From positions 124,001 through 188,000 of the forward strand of contig JAEYOQ010000059.1 in the NCBI GenBank assembly GCA_023411555.1: a stretch of 64,000 nt of DNA. The letters are read 5' to 3'. The stretch is from Bacillota bacterium (GTDB lineage: Bacteria; Bacillota; Clostridia; Lachnospirales; Lachnospiraceae). Of the stretch, positions 8,982-18,853 are shown piece after piece. A program made the translations under genes and the position numbers. The notes below the pieces were generated by a model. That model searched no databases and was not told where the DNA came from. It worked only from the letters and a program-made list of their open reading frames with translations. Numbering within the stretch: position 1 is the first letter of the stretch; every line of letters begins with the position of its first letter.

Positions 8982-9160
8982 ATATCTCTCCTCCTTACAG
9001 ATATAAATACAGTTTTAATATGGATCAAATCCTTATCTACACTTATATTATAGTCATGAATTGACTTACTGTATATAATCTGCTAATCTAAAATTATACT
9101 GGAAATTAGTGCTATTAACACAAAACATATGTTTGGATACGAATAAGGGGGAATGGAGTA

Positions 9161-10336
9161 TTGGCAATTCGATTTTGGGAGATATATGAAGAGACAAAGG
9201 TGCAGTTTCGTCTTAGGATAGTTGCAGGTAAAGCTGGTATGGATACAGTAGTCAGCTGGGTTCATATGCTAGAGGATGAAACGATTGTATCAAGATTCAA
9301 TGGTGAGGAGCTGGCGATTACAACGGGTATGAAAGCAAGTCAACCTAACTGGTTGCTGAACCTGGTACAGGAGATGGCAAAAGAGGAATGCGCTGGCATT
9401 ATTATTAATACCGGCATGTATCTGGAGAAAATCCCTGAGGATGTGATCACCTGGTGTGACGAGCACCGATTTCCTTTATTAGAAATGCCTTGGGAGATCT
9501 CGATTACCAGCTTGATACAGGATTATTGCATGAGAATCATCGACCAGCTGCAATATGAAAAAAAGATCAGTAATACCTTCCGTGAGGTTATTCAGGGACG
9601 TACAATTGAGGCAGAATACAGAAAGGTTCTGGAGCAGAGATATGATATGAAAGGAACCTTCCGACTGTTTTGTATCAATGTGAAGAAGACGATTGAGGAA
9701 GAGACCAACCTTAACCAGGCTTTATATAAGCTTGAGAATTTATTCGGATTATGGAAGGGGAATAAAAAGATAAATATCTCCTACGGATTGATTCGAATGG
9801 AGGATTCCATCGTATTGGTTCTTAATAATATGGAACAGAAATATTTTATGGAGCTACCGGATTTAATACTGCAAAGCTTCCGGTATTTTACGCAGAAGCA
9901 TTGCTTGTTTCTTGGAATCGGACCAAGCGTATCAGGGATTGGGGAACTGCCAAATGGATATAAGAGAGCCAGGACTGCAATGAATATGGCCATTGCTACG
10001 AAGCAGACGACGGTCCGTTTTGATGAGATGGGTTTTAATAAAATTCTATATTCCATCGAGGATACAGAAATACTGTCAAGCTACTTAGATGAAATCCTGG
10101 GGAAGCTGGTGTCCTATGATGAGCTTCATAACACCGCCTACTTAGATACACTCAGAAGTTATATAAAGAATGATCGAAGCATCCTGCGCGTCGCAGAGGA
10201 TACCTACACTCACAGGAATACGGTGAATTACCGTATACAGAAAATAAAACAAATAACAGACTGTGAATTCAAAAGCATGGAGGAACTATTTATTTATCAG
10301 GTTGCCTTTTACATCCATGATATGGAAAAAAAGTAA
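9161..10336 (+). CDS. PucR-family transcriptional regulator
   Basis: This 391-residue protein has the PucR layout: an N-terminal PucR ligand domain (about 8-125, with VSWVHMLEDETIVSRFNGEELAITTG), a degenerate GGDEF-like middle part (about 150-280) and a C-terminal HTH_30 domain in DRSILRVAEDTYTHRNTVNYRIQKIKQIT (about 342-370). The TTG start at 9161 is supported by AAGGGGGAATGGAG just upstream. Family members sense small metabolites, in several cases purine catabolites, and activate nearby operons. The flanking genes here give no purine link; guanine deaminase is 40 kb away. Its target could be the mannosidase operon or the surface-protein locus downstream. Confidence 0.88.
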   Translation: MAIRFWEIYEETKVQFRLRIVAGKAGMDTVVSWVHMLEDETIVSRFNGEELAITTGMKASQPNWLLNLVQEMAKEECAGIIINTGMYLEKIPEDVITWCDEHRFPLLEMPWEISITSLIQDYCMRIIDQLQYEKKISNTFREVIQGRTIEAEYRKVLEQRYDMKGTFRLFCINVKKTIEEETNLNQALYKLENLFGLWKGNKKINISYGLIRMEDSIVLVLNNMEQKYFMELPDLILQSFRYFTQKHCLFLGIGPSVSGIGELPNGYKRARTAMNMAIATKQTTVRFDEMGFNKILYSIEDTEILSSYLDEILGKLVSYDELHNTAYLDTLRSYIKNDRSILRVAEDTYTHRNTVNYRIQKIKQITDCEFKSMEELFIYQVAFYIHDMEKK

Positions 10337-10425
10337 TTATCAATTGCTGTCCTATCAGGCGATATGGTATAATGAACGAAGAGAGCTTACTTTTTCTAAA
10401 AATATAACCTAAGGGGTTACGTTGC

Positions 10426-10866
10426 ATGGATAAGAAGAAACTAGAGACGAAAGAGCTATTGAATGCATTATCTGAGACAATGCATATTGATGACTTTTTC
10501 CAAAATTATGAGTCTGAGTTAAGTAAATTGGAGTTCCATACCTATCTATATGAGTTAACGGAGCGGGCAGGAATGACTATCGCCCAGTTGATGGATAAGG
10601 CAAGTATTGCAAAATCACTGACTTACCAGATATTTAACGGACAGAGAATGCCAAACCGAAATCTATTGATACGTATTGCCCTGGCACTAAAGCTCGATTT
10701 AGAGGATACCCAGAGACTGCTCCGACTTGCAAAAAAGGGAGAATTATATCCCAGAGTGCAAAGGGATGCAGCAATTATCTTCTGTATCCAACACGGTTAC
10801 TCCTTGATTGATACCAATGAATTGCTGGAGAATTTAGGTGAAGCAATTCTACTGAAGGAAGATTGA
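10426..10866 (+). CDS. Small XRE-like helix-turn-helix protein
   Basis: This 146-residue protein has a Cro/CI-like HTH at about residues 43-95: LYELTERAGMTIAQLMDKASIAKSLTYQIFNGQRMPNRNLLIRIALALKLDLEDTQRLLRLA. An acidic helical extension lies on each side, with no membrane span. It starts with ATG at 10426 after AAGGGG. It stands 111 bp before the giant secreted protein and 6 kb before the LRR kinase, all on one strand. I infer it is the local regulator of that surface system; it could also be an adaptor for the kinase. XRE fold is fairly sure, role is not. Confidence 0.75.
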   Translation: MDKKKLETKELLNALSETMHIDDFFQNYESELSKLEFHTYLYELTERAGMTIAQLMDKASIAKSLTYQIFNGQRMPNRNLLIRIALALKLDLEDTQRLLRLAKKGELYPRVQRDAAIIFCIQHGYSLIDTNELLENLGEAILLKED

Positions 10867-10977
10867 AAATCCTGTAAAAGTATGCAGAATGCAGACCAAT
10901 TTGGACTCCCAAGCTGATATACTGAATCTGATATGATAAAAAATCGGATTTTGTATCAGGAAGGGAGTTTATTTATT

Positions 10978-13900
10978 ATGAAACGGGAGAGAAGATTAGC
11001 AGGTCATCGGCTTTTATCGCTTTTGCTGATTATGGCACTTGTGATCACAATGCTGTCACCTGCAAAGCGTGTTAGCGCCGCTGCCCCACCGACGTTTACT
11101 AAGACATCGCAGAGTATTCTGGTAGGGGATACATACACGATTAGTATGAAAAATAAGATCACTGGTGCTAAATATACCTGGAGCAGTACAGACAAAACTG
11201 TCGCTAAGGTTAGTCAGAAGGGAGTAGTAACCGGTGTATCCAAAGGATCGGCGACGATCCACTGTAAGATTAATGCCAAATCAAAAAGCTATAAGCTGGA
11301 ATGCAAGATAACAGTCAAGCATCCGGCAGATGAGGTGATAATCAGTAATAAAATCGATTATCTTAAACTCGGCAATACATATGACCTCAACCGAACCCTG
11401 AAGCCCTCAAAGGCAAACGAGGTTACTTCCTGGAGCTCCAGCGACTCTTCGATTGTCAGTGTAGATAATAAGGGTGTAATAACTGCCAAGGGACTTGGAT
11501 TAGCTACGATTACTGCTGCTACCAGTAAGGCTAGTGACAGTATTACGATCTATGTCGTTGAGCAAGAAAAAGGGGAAATTACCAAGAAGGATATCGTGAA
11601 CGGTACCATTACCCTAAACAATAAGAGTTACGGTAATCTAACTATTGACCCAAATGTTGGAAATGCTAATATCGTCTTAAATAATGTTACCGTGGGAGGA
11701 ACCCTGAGGATGGAGTCAGGTGCTTCCTATACTGTCACGACCAATCAATGTACCATTAATAGAGTAGAGGCAGTAGATACACTTGTTAAGAGTTTTGCTG
11801 TCGGGGATGGAGAGGAAGAATCCGCTACTCCTTCTCTGGTGGCCGGTTATGGCTCCATCATTGTTTCGATTGATTCTGAATGTAATATTAGTGTTAAGCA
11901 GTCAAACGGTGCAGTAATTCAAAGCTTCAGCGTTTCTATAAGTTCGGATGGAGCGATTCAGATTTCACTGGAAGGTTTCAAGGGTGATTTGGTAATCGAT
12001 TCTTCGTCAACGGCTGCCATTAATATTGTAACCACTGCCTGTGAGATGAACTCCGCTACCGTAAAGAATGCGACTGAGGGGCAACCGATCAGCTTGACGG
12101 ATACCAATGCTGGAACGGATCAAGCTTCCACGATAAAAACGGTGAACATGGCAGCGAATGCTTCGTTAAAGGTAGATGTGAAAGCAGAAGAGGTTGCGAT
12201 TGCCAAGGAGGTATCTCAGGCAGCAGTTACAATAACTCAGCCTGTTGCAAAACTTGTGAATGAAGGAAATCAGACCTCATTAACGATTAATAGTGAGGTT
12301 AGTAGTGTGACCACGACTGGTGAAGCCACGGCAGTAGTCTTAGGTGATGCGGCAATGGTAGCCAGTCTGAATGTAGAAGGAGCTCAGACAAGTGTAGAAC
12401 TGAAATCTGGAGCACAGGTAACCGATGTTACTAGCATGGCAGATAATACGAATGTGAATTTATCCGAGGGAGCTACCATTCAGAGAGTCAATGCTTATGG
12501 TAATAACACTGCTATAGAAGGTACCGGAACGGTGAAGGAAGCCGTAATTACCGGAAATGATGCAAAGGTTAATACAGAGGGAACGAATGTGCAGGTGGCA
12601 CTTGGTACCACGAATGTTGTTGTTAACGGTGTTGAAGTAAAGGAAGAAGCTAAGAAAGTAATTGCCACCCCTACTCCTACACCAAAGCCAACAACAGCGC
12701 CTACATCAAAGCCAACAGCAGCACCGACACCAAAGCCAACAACAGCACCGACGCCAAAGCCGTCAACGACGCCGTCTCCGGCACCGACCGTATCACCATC
12801 ACCGACATCATCACCAGTTTATAATCCGCCATATACACCATCAGTGCCGGATACGCCAACGACGCCAAGCCCGACACCATCGCCGAGCCCGTCGCCATCG
12901 CCAAGCCCGTCGCCGACACCAAGCCCGTCGCCGACACCGAGCCCGTCGCCGACACCAAGCCCGTCGCCGACACCAAGCCCGTCGCCATCGCCGAGCCCGT
13001 CGCCGTCGCCAAGCCCGTCGCCATCACCGAGCCCATCGCCATCTCCGACTCCGATGCCGACAAAGCAGGAAAAGCTTGTGGTTTACAAAGGTCTCTTAGC
13101 TGATTTACATACAGCAACGACCAAGCTAATTACATCCCCGGATAGCACAAGTTATTCGAAAGTAAAGAATAGCTTTGTTAACCTATTGAATACCCTGACT
13201 TCTTATGGGGAACTGGATAATACATTTCCTGAGATCATAGTTAGTGACGACATGAGCCTTGTGTATGATTATGCTGATTATGCAGAGGTTCTTATAGCAA
13301 GCGGTAGGGAATACGGTCTACCGGTTCGCCAGTATTATGAAAGCACAGCAACAGGCTCCGAGACCTATGAGATGGCCGTAGACGCAGCCAACCGTTTGAT
13401 GCATATGGTATACCGTATCAATACGGAAGGACCAATGTTCAAGACAGATGTTGCAGAAGTATTTACTTCCCTTACCAGTGGTGCGGAAGCATTTAGAACA
13501 GCGATGAACCAAGTGCTTACGGATAGCGAGGAACTTACACTCATTGCTGAAAGAGATGCCTCTTATTATCAGAAGGGAATATTGGACTTCATTCATTATG
13601 ATCCTACTATGAAGGCCTACTATGAATCACCCTCACTAACCTTTTTCCAAGCCCTCAATTGCTTTATTAATCTGCTTGGCTATTATAGGGAACTAAACGA
13701 GGGGCGTACCAAGATTGCAGAATATCAGACTTTGTTAAATCATTTTATCGATTCTCTTCCCACTGTGACACCACGTTATGTGGATGGCCATTATGCAGGG
13801 GCAGAATATGATCTTACCGGTAAGAGGGAAGCAATTCTTGATAGAATTGAAGCAATCATGAATTGCATAGATCCCACAATGATATGGGGAGATGAAGAGG

Positions 13901-16467
13901 TTACTCTAACCCTGAGGGGTAAATATGAAGATCTGATCATTGACGATATCATTCGTAAGCTTTATACGACAGAGACGTATGAAGACGGTGGGTATGAGAT
14001 GTTAAATTATTATCGTATCAATCGAGCTGCGATGGCTACAAATCCGGATTACCATGTCATTCGTGAAGCAATCGTTGCAGTAGTGTGCTGCGTTAGGGAC
14101 GTACCGGAATATCATGAGGGATATTTGGCTAGGTTCCAAGAACTAACGAATAGTATCATCGATGCAGCAAAATCATACGATGCCGACGCTGCAGATAAGG
14201 TCTATACAGCATTGCTCGCACTCTATGATGCAAAACTAACCGATCCGGAATTTGCTGACCGGTGGAGGGAATATCCATATCCTGAAGCAGCAGACGGAAG
14301 TCCTAATATAGATAAGAATTACTATTTAAGCTTTATTCTAAGTAAGCTTGAACCCTTATCGGATATGGACGAAGAGGGTAAGCCAATGCATTCTAGGTTA
14401 TATCTCTATGATCAGCAGAGGTTGGAAGCTACGGCTTTTGATCTGGGGGATGCAATCTATGTTCTAAAGAGTGCTGTAGAAGAATGTGATCGTTGGCTTA
14501 AAAACAATTACGAAACGACCTATGATATGCTACAGGCTTTGATACAGAGTGCAAAGGCGAATGACGTTACAGCAGTGTACGATGCCCTGAAGGATATTTA
14601 TGACTACATGAATGCAAACTATCATGAGGAGCATTCCTTTACTATTTGGCCTGAACAATACGCGCCGGTCTATTGTAGTATAGTTCGTAGGATGCTATCG
14701 GATGATAGTATGGACCTGACAAGATTCTCTCAGATCAATCCGGAAAAGGATGTTTACAACAGATATCTGGGTGAGCTTGGGAACAATGCCCTGTGGAATG
14801 TGGGCTGGTGGCTTATGGATGACGAAGAGCCTAGGGAAGAGCTGGCTAAGGAAAGGGGAAGATACGATCGCTGGAAACCTGTAATGGATCAAATCAGTAT
14901 ATTCCGTTACCAAGATTCAGCTACAGTGGAGGAGAGATTCCAGGCGCTGAAGAACATCTTCACCCTACTTGGTAATGACACGGATTTTGTTAATAACATA
15001 ATGCAGCATCTACCGGGCTTTAAGAACTTTGAGCCGATACTGGATTACATAATGGAATACTGGGGAGCATTATCACTACGAATTGAGGATGATACGATAG
15101 AGAGTGATCCGGATACCGGTGATACTTGGTATCGTCATGCACTTCATAGCTATGACGAATCAATCGTTAAAAATGAGCTTCCAGATCTAGGTGTAATGGA
15201 GTATGTTTGCGCTGAGATAGTGGGTAGTATTCTTAATATGGATAATCTACTAACTCTCAATAAGCTGATTGAAGCTGTAAGAGCAGGGGAAGCGGAGCAG
15301 GCTTATGTGGCATTAGAGAGGTTGAATAGTTATTTTAGTAATATCGTTATGAGAGATGACAGTAAGCTATTATCCGCAGACTATGCCGAACTATATATGA
15401 CGGATCTGGAAAATATGCTTAATGATACTAGTGATCCGAATAACTGGTTCTATAATTACAGCCAGTTCAATGGAGTAAATCTTCCAGAGCAGCTAACCTT
15501 TGATTTGGAACAGGTGATTGATGGGGCTATTCATTATGTTCATGGTAACCTATTAACAACCGAATATCATAATATGTATATAGCCAGGGCAAACGAAGTA
15601 TCCAATGGAACCTCTAATCTGGATATGGTAATTGCAACTGCTTATGGAAATACTTCAGATTTTGCTTCAGCACTAAAGAAACTGGTTGAGGATGCAGAGC
15701 TTAGTGTCTACTTTGGAGATCAAGGAACAGCTGATTTTTTACTTATAGACAAATATGCTTTAGAATTGCAACAAAACATACAATACTGTCTTAATCATGA
15801 GTATTATGATGATGGTAGTATCAGTTGGCTAAACTATTACAATACGAATAAAGCTTCTCTAGGAAATAAAGCTATGTTCGTGATTTACGATAGCTTAAGT
15901 ACTATAATTTACATCACAAACGACGTTATACGTTACAATGAAACCTCGTTCAGTACTTATAATCCTTTGGTGAATGATGTAATCTATGGAGCTATTGAAG
16001 ACGATGAGGCAACCGTTCTTTTGATGCTGAGATTGATTTATGAAGCAAAGCTGATAGAGAACCAAGAGGAATGGATTCATTATAGCAAGCCGGTAGATGA
16101 TCATGGGAACACTTTGATAGATGTGGCTTATTGCATCGAACAGATTAAGGAATTACTACAGGATGCGGAAAGTGATATCAGTAAATACTATAATAATCCT
16201 AACCGGGTGTTCCAGGATGTTCAGAATGCAATCTATAATTTGAAGAACCTTGTGGAGGAAAGTCAGTTGAGTAATTTTGCAGGCCGGATGGGACTGCTTG
16301 ATACAACAGTTACACCTGACTTTGCTGGCACACCTGATGCACCCGATACACAGGATACAACTGGCACACCTGATGCATCCGATACACAGGATACAGCTGG
16401 CACACCTGATACACCTGATACGCCTGATATAACCGATCCTGCTCCTATTGTAGAGGAAGATAAATAA
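10978..16467 (+). CDS. Giant secreted surface protein with Big_2 Ig-like domains and a Pro/Ser-rich linker
   Basis: The ATG at 10978 is chosen because GGAAGGGAG lies at good spacing and a clear signal peptide follows (MKRERRLAGHRL, a hydrophobic core, cleavage near VSA-A at about 34); an in-frame ATG at 10933 lacks both. The product is 1829 residues. Two Big_2 (bacterial Ig-like) domains follow at about 40-115 and 118-195, each with the WSSTDKTVAKVSQKGVVTG pattern. A strand-repeat region (about 200-560) looks like a beta-solenoid. A PTPTPKPTTAP then PSPSPSP linker covers about 562-696. The rest, to about 1770, is mostly helical, Tyr- and Asp-rich and unrecognised. The C-terminus has Thr-Pro-Asp repeats and ends PAPIVEEDK. 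There is no LPxTG motif, S-layer domain or transmembrane tail, so anchoring is unexplained. Confidence 0.85.
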   Translation: MKRERRLAGHRLLSLLLIMALVITMLSPAKRVSAAAPPTFTKTSQSILVGDTYTISMKNKITGAKYTWSSTDKTVAKVSQKGVVTGVSKGSATIHCKINAKSKSYKLECKITVKHPADEVIISNKIDYLKLGNTYDLNRTLKPSKANEVTSWSSSDSSIVSVDNKGVITAKGLGLATITAATSKASDSITIYVVEQEKGEITKKDIVNGTITLNNKSYGNLTIDPNVGNANIVLNNVTVGGTLRMESGASYTVTTNQCTINRVEAVDTLVKSFAVGDGEEESATPSLVAGYGSIIVSIDSECNISVKQSNGAVIQSFSVSISSDGAIQISLEGFKGDLVIDSSSTAAINIVTTACEMNSATVKNATEGQPISLTDTNAGTDQASTIKTVNMAANASLKVDVKAEEVAIAKEVSQAAVTITQPVAKLVNEGNQTSLTINSEVSSVTTTGEATAVVLGDAAMVASLNVEGAQTSVELKSGAQVTDVTSMADNTNVNLSEGATIQRVNAYGNNTAIEGTGTVKEAVITGNDAKVNTEGTNVQVALGTTNVVVNGVEVKEEAKKVIATPTPTPKPTTAPTSKPTAAPTPKPTTAPTPKPSTTPSPAPTVSPSPTSSPVYNPPYTPSVPDTPTTPSPTPSPSPSPSPSPSPTPSPSPTPSPSPTPSPSPTPSPSPSPSPSPSPSPSPSPSPSPSPTPMPTKQEKLVVYKGLLADLHTATTKLITSPDSTSYSKVKNSFVNLLNTLTSYGELDNTFPEIIVSDDMSLVYDYADYAEVLIASGREYGLPVRQYYESTATGSETYEMAVDAANRLMHMVYRINTEGPMFKTDVAEVFTSLTSGAEAFRTAMNQVLTDSEELTLIAERDASYYQKGILDFIHYDPTMKAYYESPSLTFFQALNCFINLLGYYRELNEGRTKIAEYQTLLNHFIDSLPTVTPRYVDGHYAGAEYDLTGKREAILDRIEAIMNCIDPTMIWGDEEVTLTLRGKYEDLIIDDIIRKLYTTETYEDGGYEMLNYYRINRAAMATNPDYHVIREAIVAVVCCVRDVPEYHEGYLARFQELTNSIIDAAKSYDADAADKVYTALLALYDAKLTDPEFADRWREYPYPEAADGSPNIDKNYYLSFILSKLEPLSDMDEEGKPMHSRLYLYDQQRLEATAFDLGDAIYVLKSAVEECDRWLKNNYETTYDMLQALIQSAKANDVTAVYDALKDIYDYMNANYHEEHSFTIWPEQYAPVYCSIVRRMLSDDSMDLTRFSQINPEKDVYNRYLGELGNNALWNVGWWLMDDEEPREELAKERGRYDRWKPVMDQISIFRYQDSATVEERFQALKNIFTLLGNDTDFVNNIMQHLPGFKNFEPILDYIMEYWGALSLRIEDDTIESDPDTGDTWYRHALHSYDESIVKNELPDLGVMEYVCAEIVGSILNMDNLLTLNKLIEAVRAGEAEQAYVALERLNSYFSNIVMRDDSKLLSADYAELYMTDLENMLNDTSDPNNWFYNYSQFNGVNLPEQLTFDLEQVIDGAIHYVHGNLLTTEYHNMYIARANEVSNGTSNLDMVIATAYGNTSDFASALKKLVEDAELSVYFGDQGTADFLLIDKYALELQQNIQYCLNHEYYDDGSISWLNYYNTNKASLGNKAMFVIYDSLSTIIYITNDVIRYNETSFSTYNPLVNDVIYGAIEDDEATVLLMLRLIYEAKLIENQEEWIHYSKPVDDHGNTLIDVAYCIEQIKELLQDAESDISKYYNNPNRVFQDVQNAIYNLKNLVEESQLSNFAGRMGLLDTTVTPDFAGTPDAPDTQDTTGTPDASDTQDTAGTPDTPDTPDITDPAPIVEEDK

Positions 16468-16490
16468 CTTAGCGAGCTAGGGAAACCGGA

Positions 16491-16611
16491 GGGGATGGTG
16501 CAAAAGTAAGCTGAAGCTGAAGGAAAGGATAACATGCATCCCATAATGCACTGTTTGACGAATGCGTGTTGTTCTTTCCTTCATTGACACCATATATTTT
16601 TCAGCATCCCC
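16491..16611. repeat. Dispersed palindromic element A, compact copy
   Basis: GGGGATG (16491-16497) pairs with CATCCCC (16605-16611). Inside, GAAGGAAAGGATAACA (16519-16534) pairs with TGTTGTTCTTTCCTTC (16567-16582), and TGCAT with ATGCA at 16535-16550. Bases 16521-16560 match 56047-56086 at 38 of 40 positions. Bases 16492-16514 match 30659-30681 at 22 of 23. It therefore links two other hairpins in the window into one repeat family. Confidence 0.7.
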
Positions 16612-16681
16612 ATCGGAGTAGATTAGTTAGTTAAGAACTACCGTCTAATAGTGTATTAGTCCTATACCTCAAAAAAATGAT

Positions 16682-16727
16682 GGATAGTATAAAATACTTA
16701 AAGTATTTTATTGCTATCCTTTTTTTT
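16682..16727 (+). terminator. Intrinsic terminator of the surface-protein gene
   Basis: GGATAG (16682-16687) pairs with CTATCC (16714-16719) around an inner AAAATACTT/AAGTATTTT palindrome, followed by eight T residues. It separates the surface-protein gene from the kinase gene, although some read-through is possible. Confidence 0.85.
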
Positions 16728-16781
16728 CCGTTTTATAATAATTCTAATATATTTAATTATATTTTATAGAGGATTATGTCG

Positions 16782-18830
16782 ATGAGTATAGCGTTGGATT
16801 TCTATAATGAATATAGTAATAGTGACTGGTTAAGCCATGAATTACCGGATGACATCACAAAACGCTATGAGATTAAGGCCTGTTTGAAAATGAGCGAAGA
16901 AAAACAGGTCTATTTGGTGACGTCGAAAATAAATTGGAGAAAGTTCATATTGAAAGCATTGGCTAGTCATTGCCTGGAAAGCCTGGAAGAGGAGTATAAG
17001 CTGTCCATGAAGCTGGCACATCCGGGTATTGTCTCCGTGGTCGAGTACATAAAAGGAAAAGATTATAATTATCTTATTCGTGATTATGTAGATGGGTATA
17101 CGGTTTCTGAGTTGGTGGAGATGACAGAGGTGGGGCACCTTCAAATTGAGGAACTGCATCAGATCGCCATGCAGCTCTGTGATATTATGATTTATCTCCA
17201 TACGCAAAACCCACCCATTATTCATAGAGATATTAAACCGGATAATATTATTATAACAAAAAAGAAGGAATGTAAGCTCATTGATTTTGGGATCTCCAGA
17301 TGCTACCAGGGTAAGGCGGCTTCCGATACCGTTGTAATGGGAACAGAGTTATCTGCACCTCCGGAGCAATATGGTTTCGCACAGACCGATGTAAGAAGCG
17401 ATATCTATTCCATCGGTGTTCTGATGTTCTTTATGGCAACAGGGAGTATGAATATCAAAGAATTGAATCAATATCAGATACCAGGTTACATACGCAGAAT
17501 AATCAGGAGATGTACCCGTTTTTCTCCAAAGGAACGTTATGCCTCTGTAAAACAATTAAAATATAAATTAATAACTAATTCATCTTGGCATATAAAAAGG
17601 ATGCTTTATGCAGGTGGCATAACTGGTGCTACTGCAATTCTTATATTAAGTTTATTTATCCACATCGGAAAGAAACCCTTACCTGAGAATGATATCAAGT
17701 TAGACAACGGTATTGATGCAGAACAGGTTCAGGCTATTACTGAAAACGAAAGTAGTCTTCCCCTTGCCAGTACTGTATCAGACCATATAAAGAGCGGTAC
17801 AGAACAAGGATACAAGTTCAAATCGCCGTTAATAGAAGCAGCAGTTCGTGAACAGCTAGGGAAATCTGCATCGGATGTGGTTCTGGTTAAGGATTTGGAA
17901 CAGATCAGCTCGCTGCTTATCTGCGGTCAGCAATGTTATGAGAACTGGGAGGAGCATTTTGTCTATGGTGTTAATCAGCATATGATTGGGTCCCAGTATA
18001 CAGAACGGCAATTATATAATATCAATGGAGAGATAACTAGCCTTGAGGATATCGCTTATATGGTTAACCTTGAGAAGCTAGCTCTATATAATCAGAAGAT
18101 TAGTGATCTTGCTCCCCTTAAGGATCTGCATTATCTAACCTATTTGGGATTGGGAAGTAATAATATCAGTGATTTGGATATAATCGCAGAGATTAATAGC
18201 TTGAATTATCTAGACATATCAGGTAACCCGATCATGAATGATGAACTGGAAAAATTACAGGAGTTGCCGTATCTTTGGGGACTCGATGTGGGGGCAACCA
18301 AGGTCACCAGTTTATACGGTCTTAAGGATATAAAGCTTCGCTTCTTATCGTTATTTGAGTGTAAGGTTGGAGACTGTCTTGGTCTGGAGGAGTTCACAAC
18401 CCTGGACCAGCTGATTATAACTGGTGTGAATAATGCCATCACAAGTCAAGCAATCGACCGGATCACTAAGTTAACAAATCTAAAGATACTAAAAATCTTT
18501 GGTAGCGATAGTATAGATCTGTCGAAGCTTTCTACGTTGAGATCCTTATACTTACTTGATTTATGCGGTATGTGGAATAATAGTAATTTAGAAGGCCTGA
18601 GTGAGCTTACTCTTAGCCAGCTCTATATGGATGCCTGCCAGAAGCTTGAACTAACAGGGGTGGAGAAGTTACCCTGCGTTGAGATTATTTCTTTACGAAA
18701 TTCAATATGCTCTGATTATTCACCGCTACTTGGTGTCAAGACATTGAAGCAGGTATATTGTAATCAAGAGCAGGAACAGATAATGAAAGAAGAGCTGGGT
18801 GAGGTACCCTTCGAAATAATTGTTCAATAG
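16782..18830 (+). CDS. Membrane Ser/Thr protein kinase with leucine-rich-repeat sensor domain
   Basis: The start at 16782 is preferred because AGAGGA lies 8 bp upstream; the ATG at 16776 would be only 2 bp away. The protein (682 residues) has an N-terminal Hanks-type kinase domain (about 25-265) with the VAIK-like Lys in FILKAL, the catalytic loop HRDIKPDN (about 148) and DFGISR (about 168). The Gly-rich ATP loop is poor: KACLKMSEEKQVYLV replaces GxGxxG. A single membrane span (about 277-296, AGGITGATAILILSLFIHIG) leads to an extracellular part with internalin-like leucine-rich repeats (about 415-665). It should sense something outside and phosphorylate cytoplasmic proteins. Its neighbours suggest the surface protein or the small HTH protein as partners, by inference. 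Confidence 0.88.
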   Translation: MSIALDFYNEYSNSDWLSHELPDDITKRYEIKACLKMSEEKQVYLVTSKINWRKFILKALASHCLESLEEEYKLSMKLAHPGIVSVVEYIKGKDYNYLIRDYVDGYTVSELVEMTEVGHLQIEELHQIAMQLCDIMIYLHTQNPPIIHRDIKPDNIIITKKKECKLIDFGISRCYQGKAASDTVVMGTELSAPPEQYGFAQTDVRSDIYSIGVLMFFMATGSMNIKELNQYQIPGYIRRIIRRCTRFSPKERYASVKQLKYKLITNSSWHIKRMLYAGGITGATAILILSLFIHIGKKPLPENDIKLDNGIDAEQVQAITENESSLPLASTVSDHIKSGTEQGYKFKSPLIEAAVREQLGKSASDVVLVKDLEQISSLLICGQQCYENWEEHFVYGVNQHMIGSQYTERQLYNINGEITSLEDIAYMVNLEKLALYNQKISDLAPLKDLHYLTYLGLGSNNISDLDIIAEINSLNYLDISGNPIMNDELEKLQELPYLWGLDVGATKVTSLYGLKDIKLRFLSLFECKVGDCLGLEEFTTLDQLIITGVNNAITSQAIDRITKLTNLKILKIFGSDSIDLSKLSTLRSLYLLDLCGMWNNSNLEGLSELTLSQLYMDACQKLELTGVEKLPCVEIISLRNSICSDYSPLLGVKTLKQVYCNQEQEQIMKEELGEVPFEIIVQ

Positions 18831-18853
18831 TGTGGCTGTTGCATGAATCATAA

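Noticed and set aside
12662..13117. Long His/Arg-rich plus-strand frame and Met/Ala/Thr-rich minus-strand frame across the linker repeats
   Set aside because: Both are shadows of the tandem PTPKP/PSPSP repeat of the surface-protein gene, with low-complexity composition and no ribosome site.
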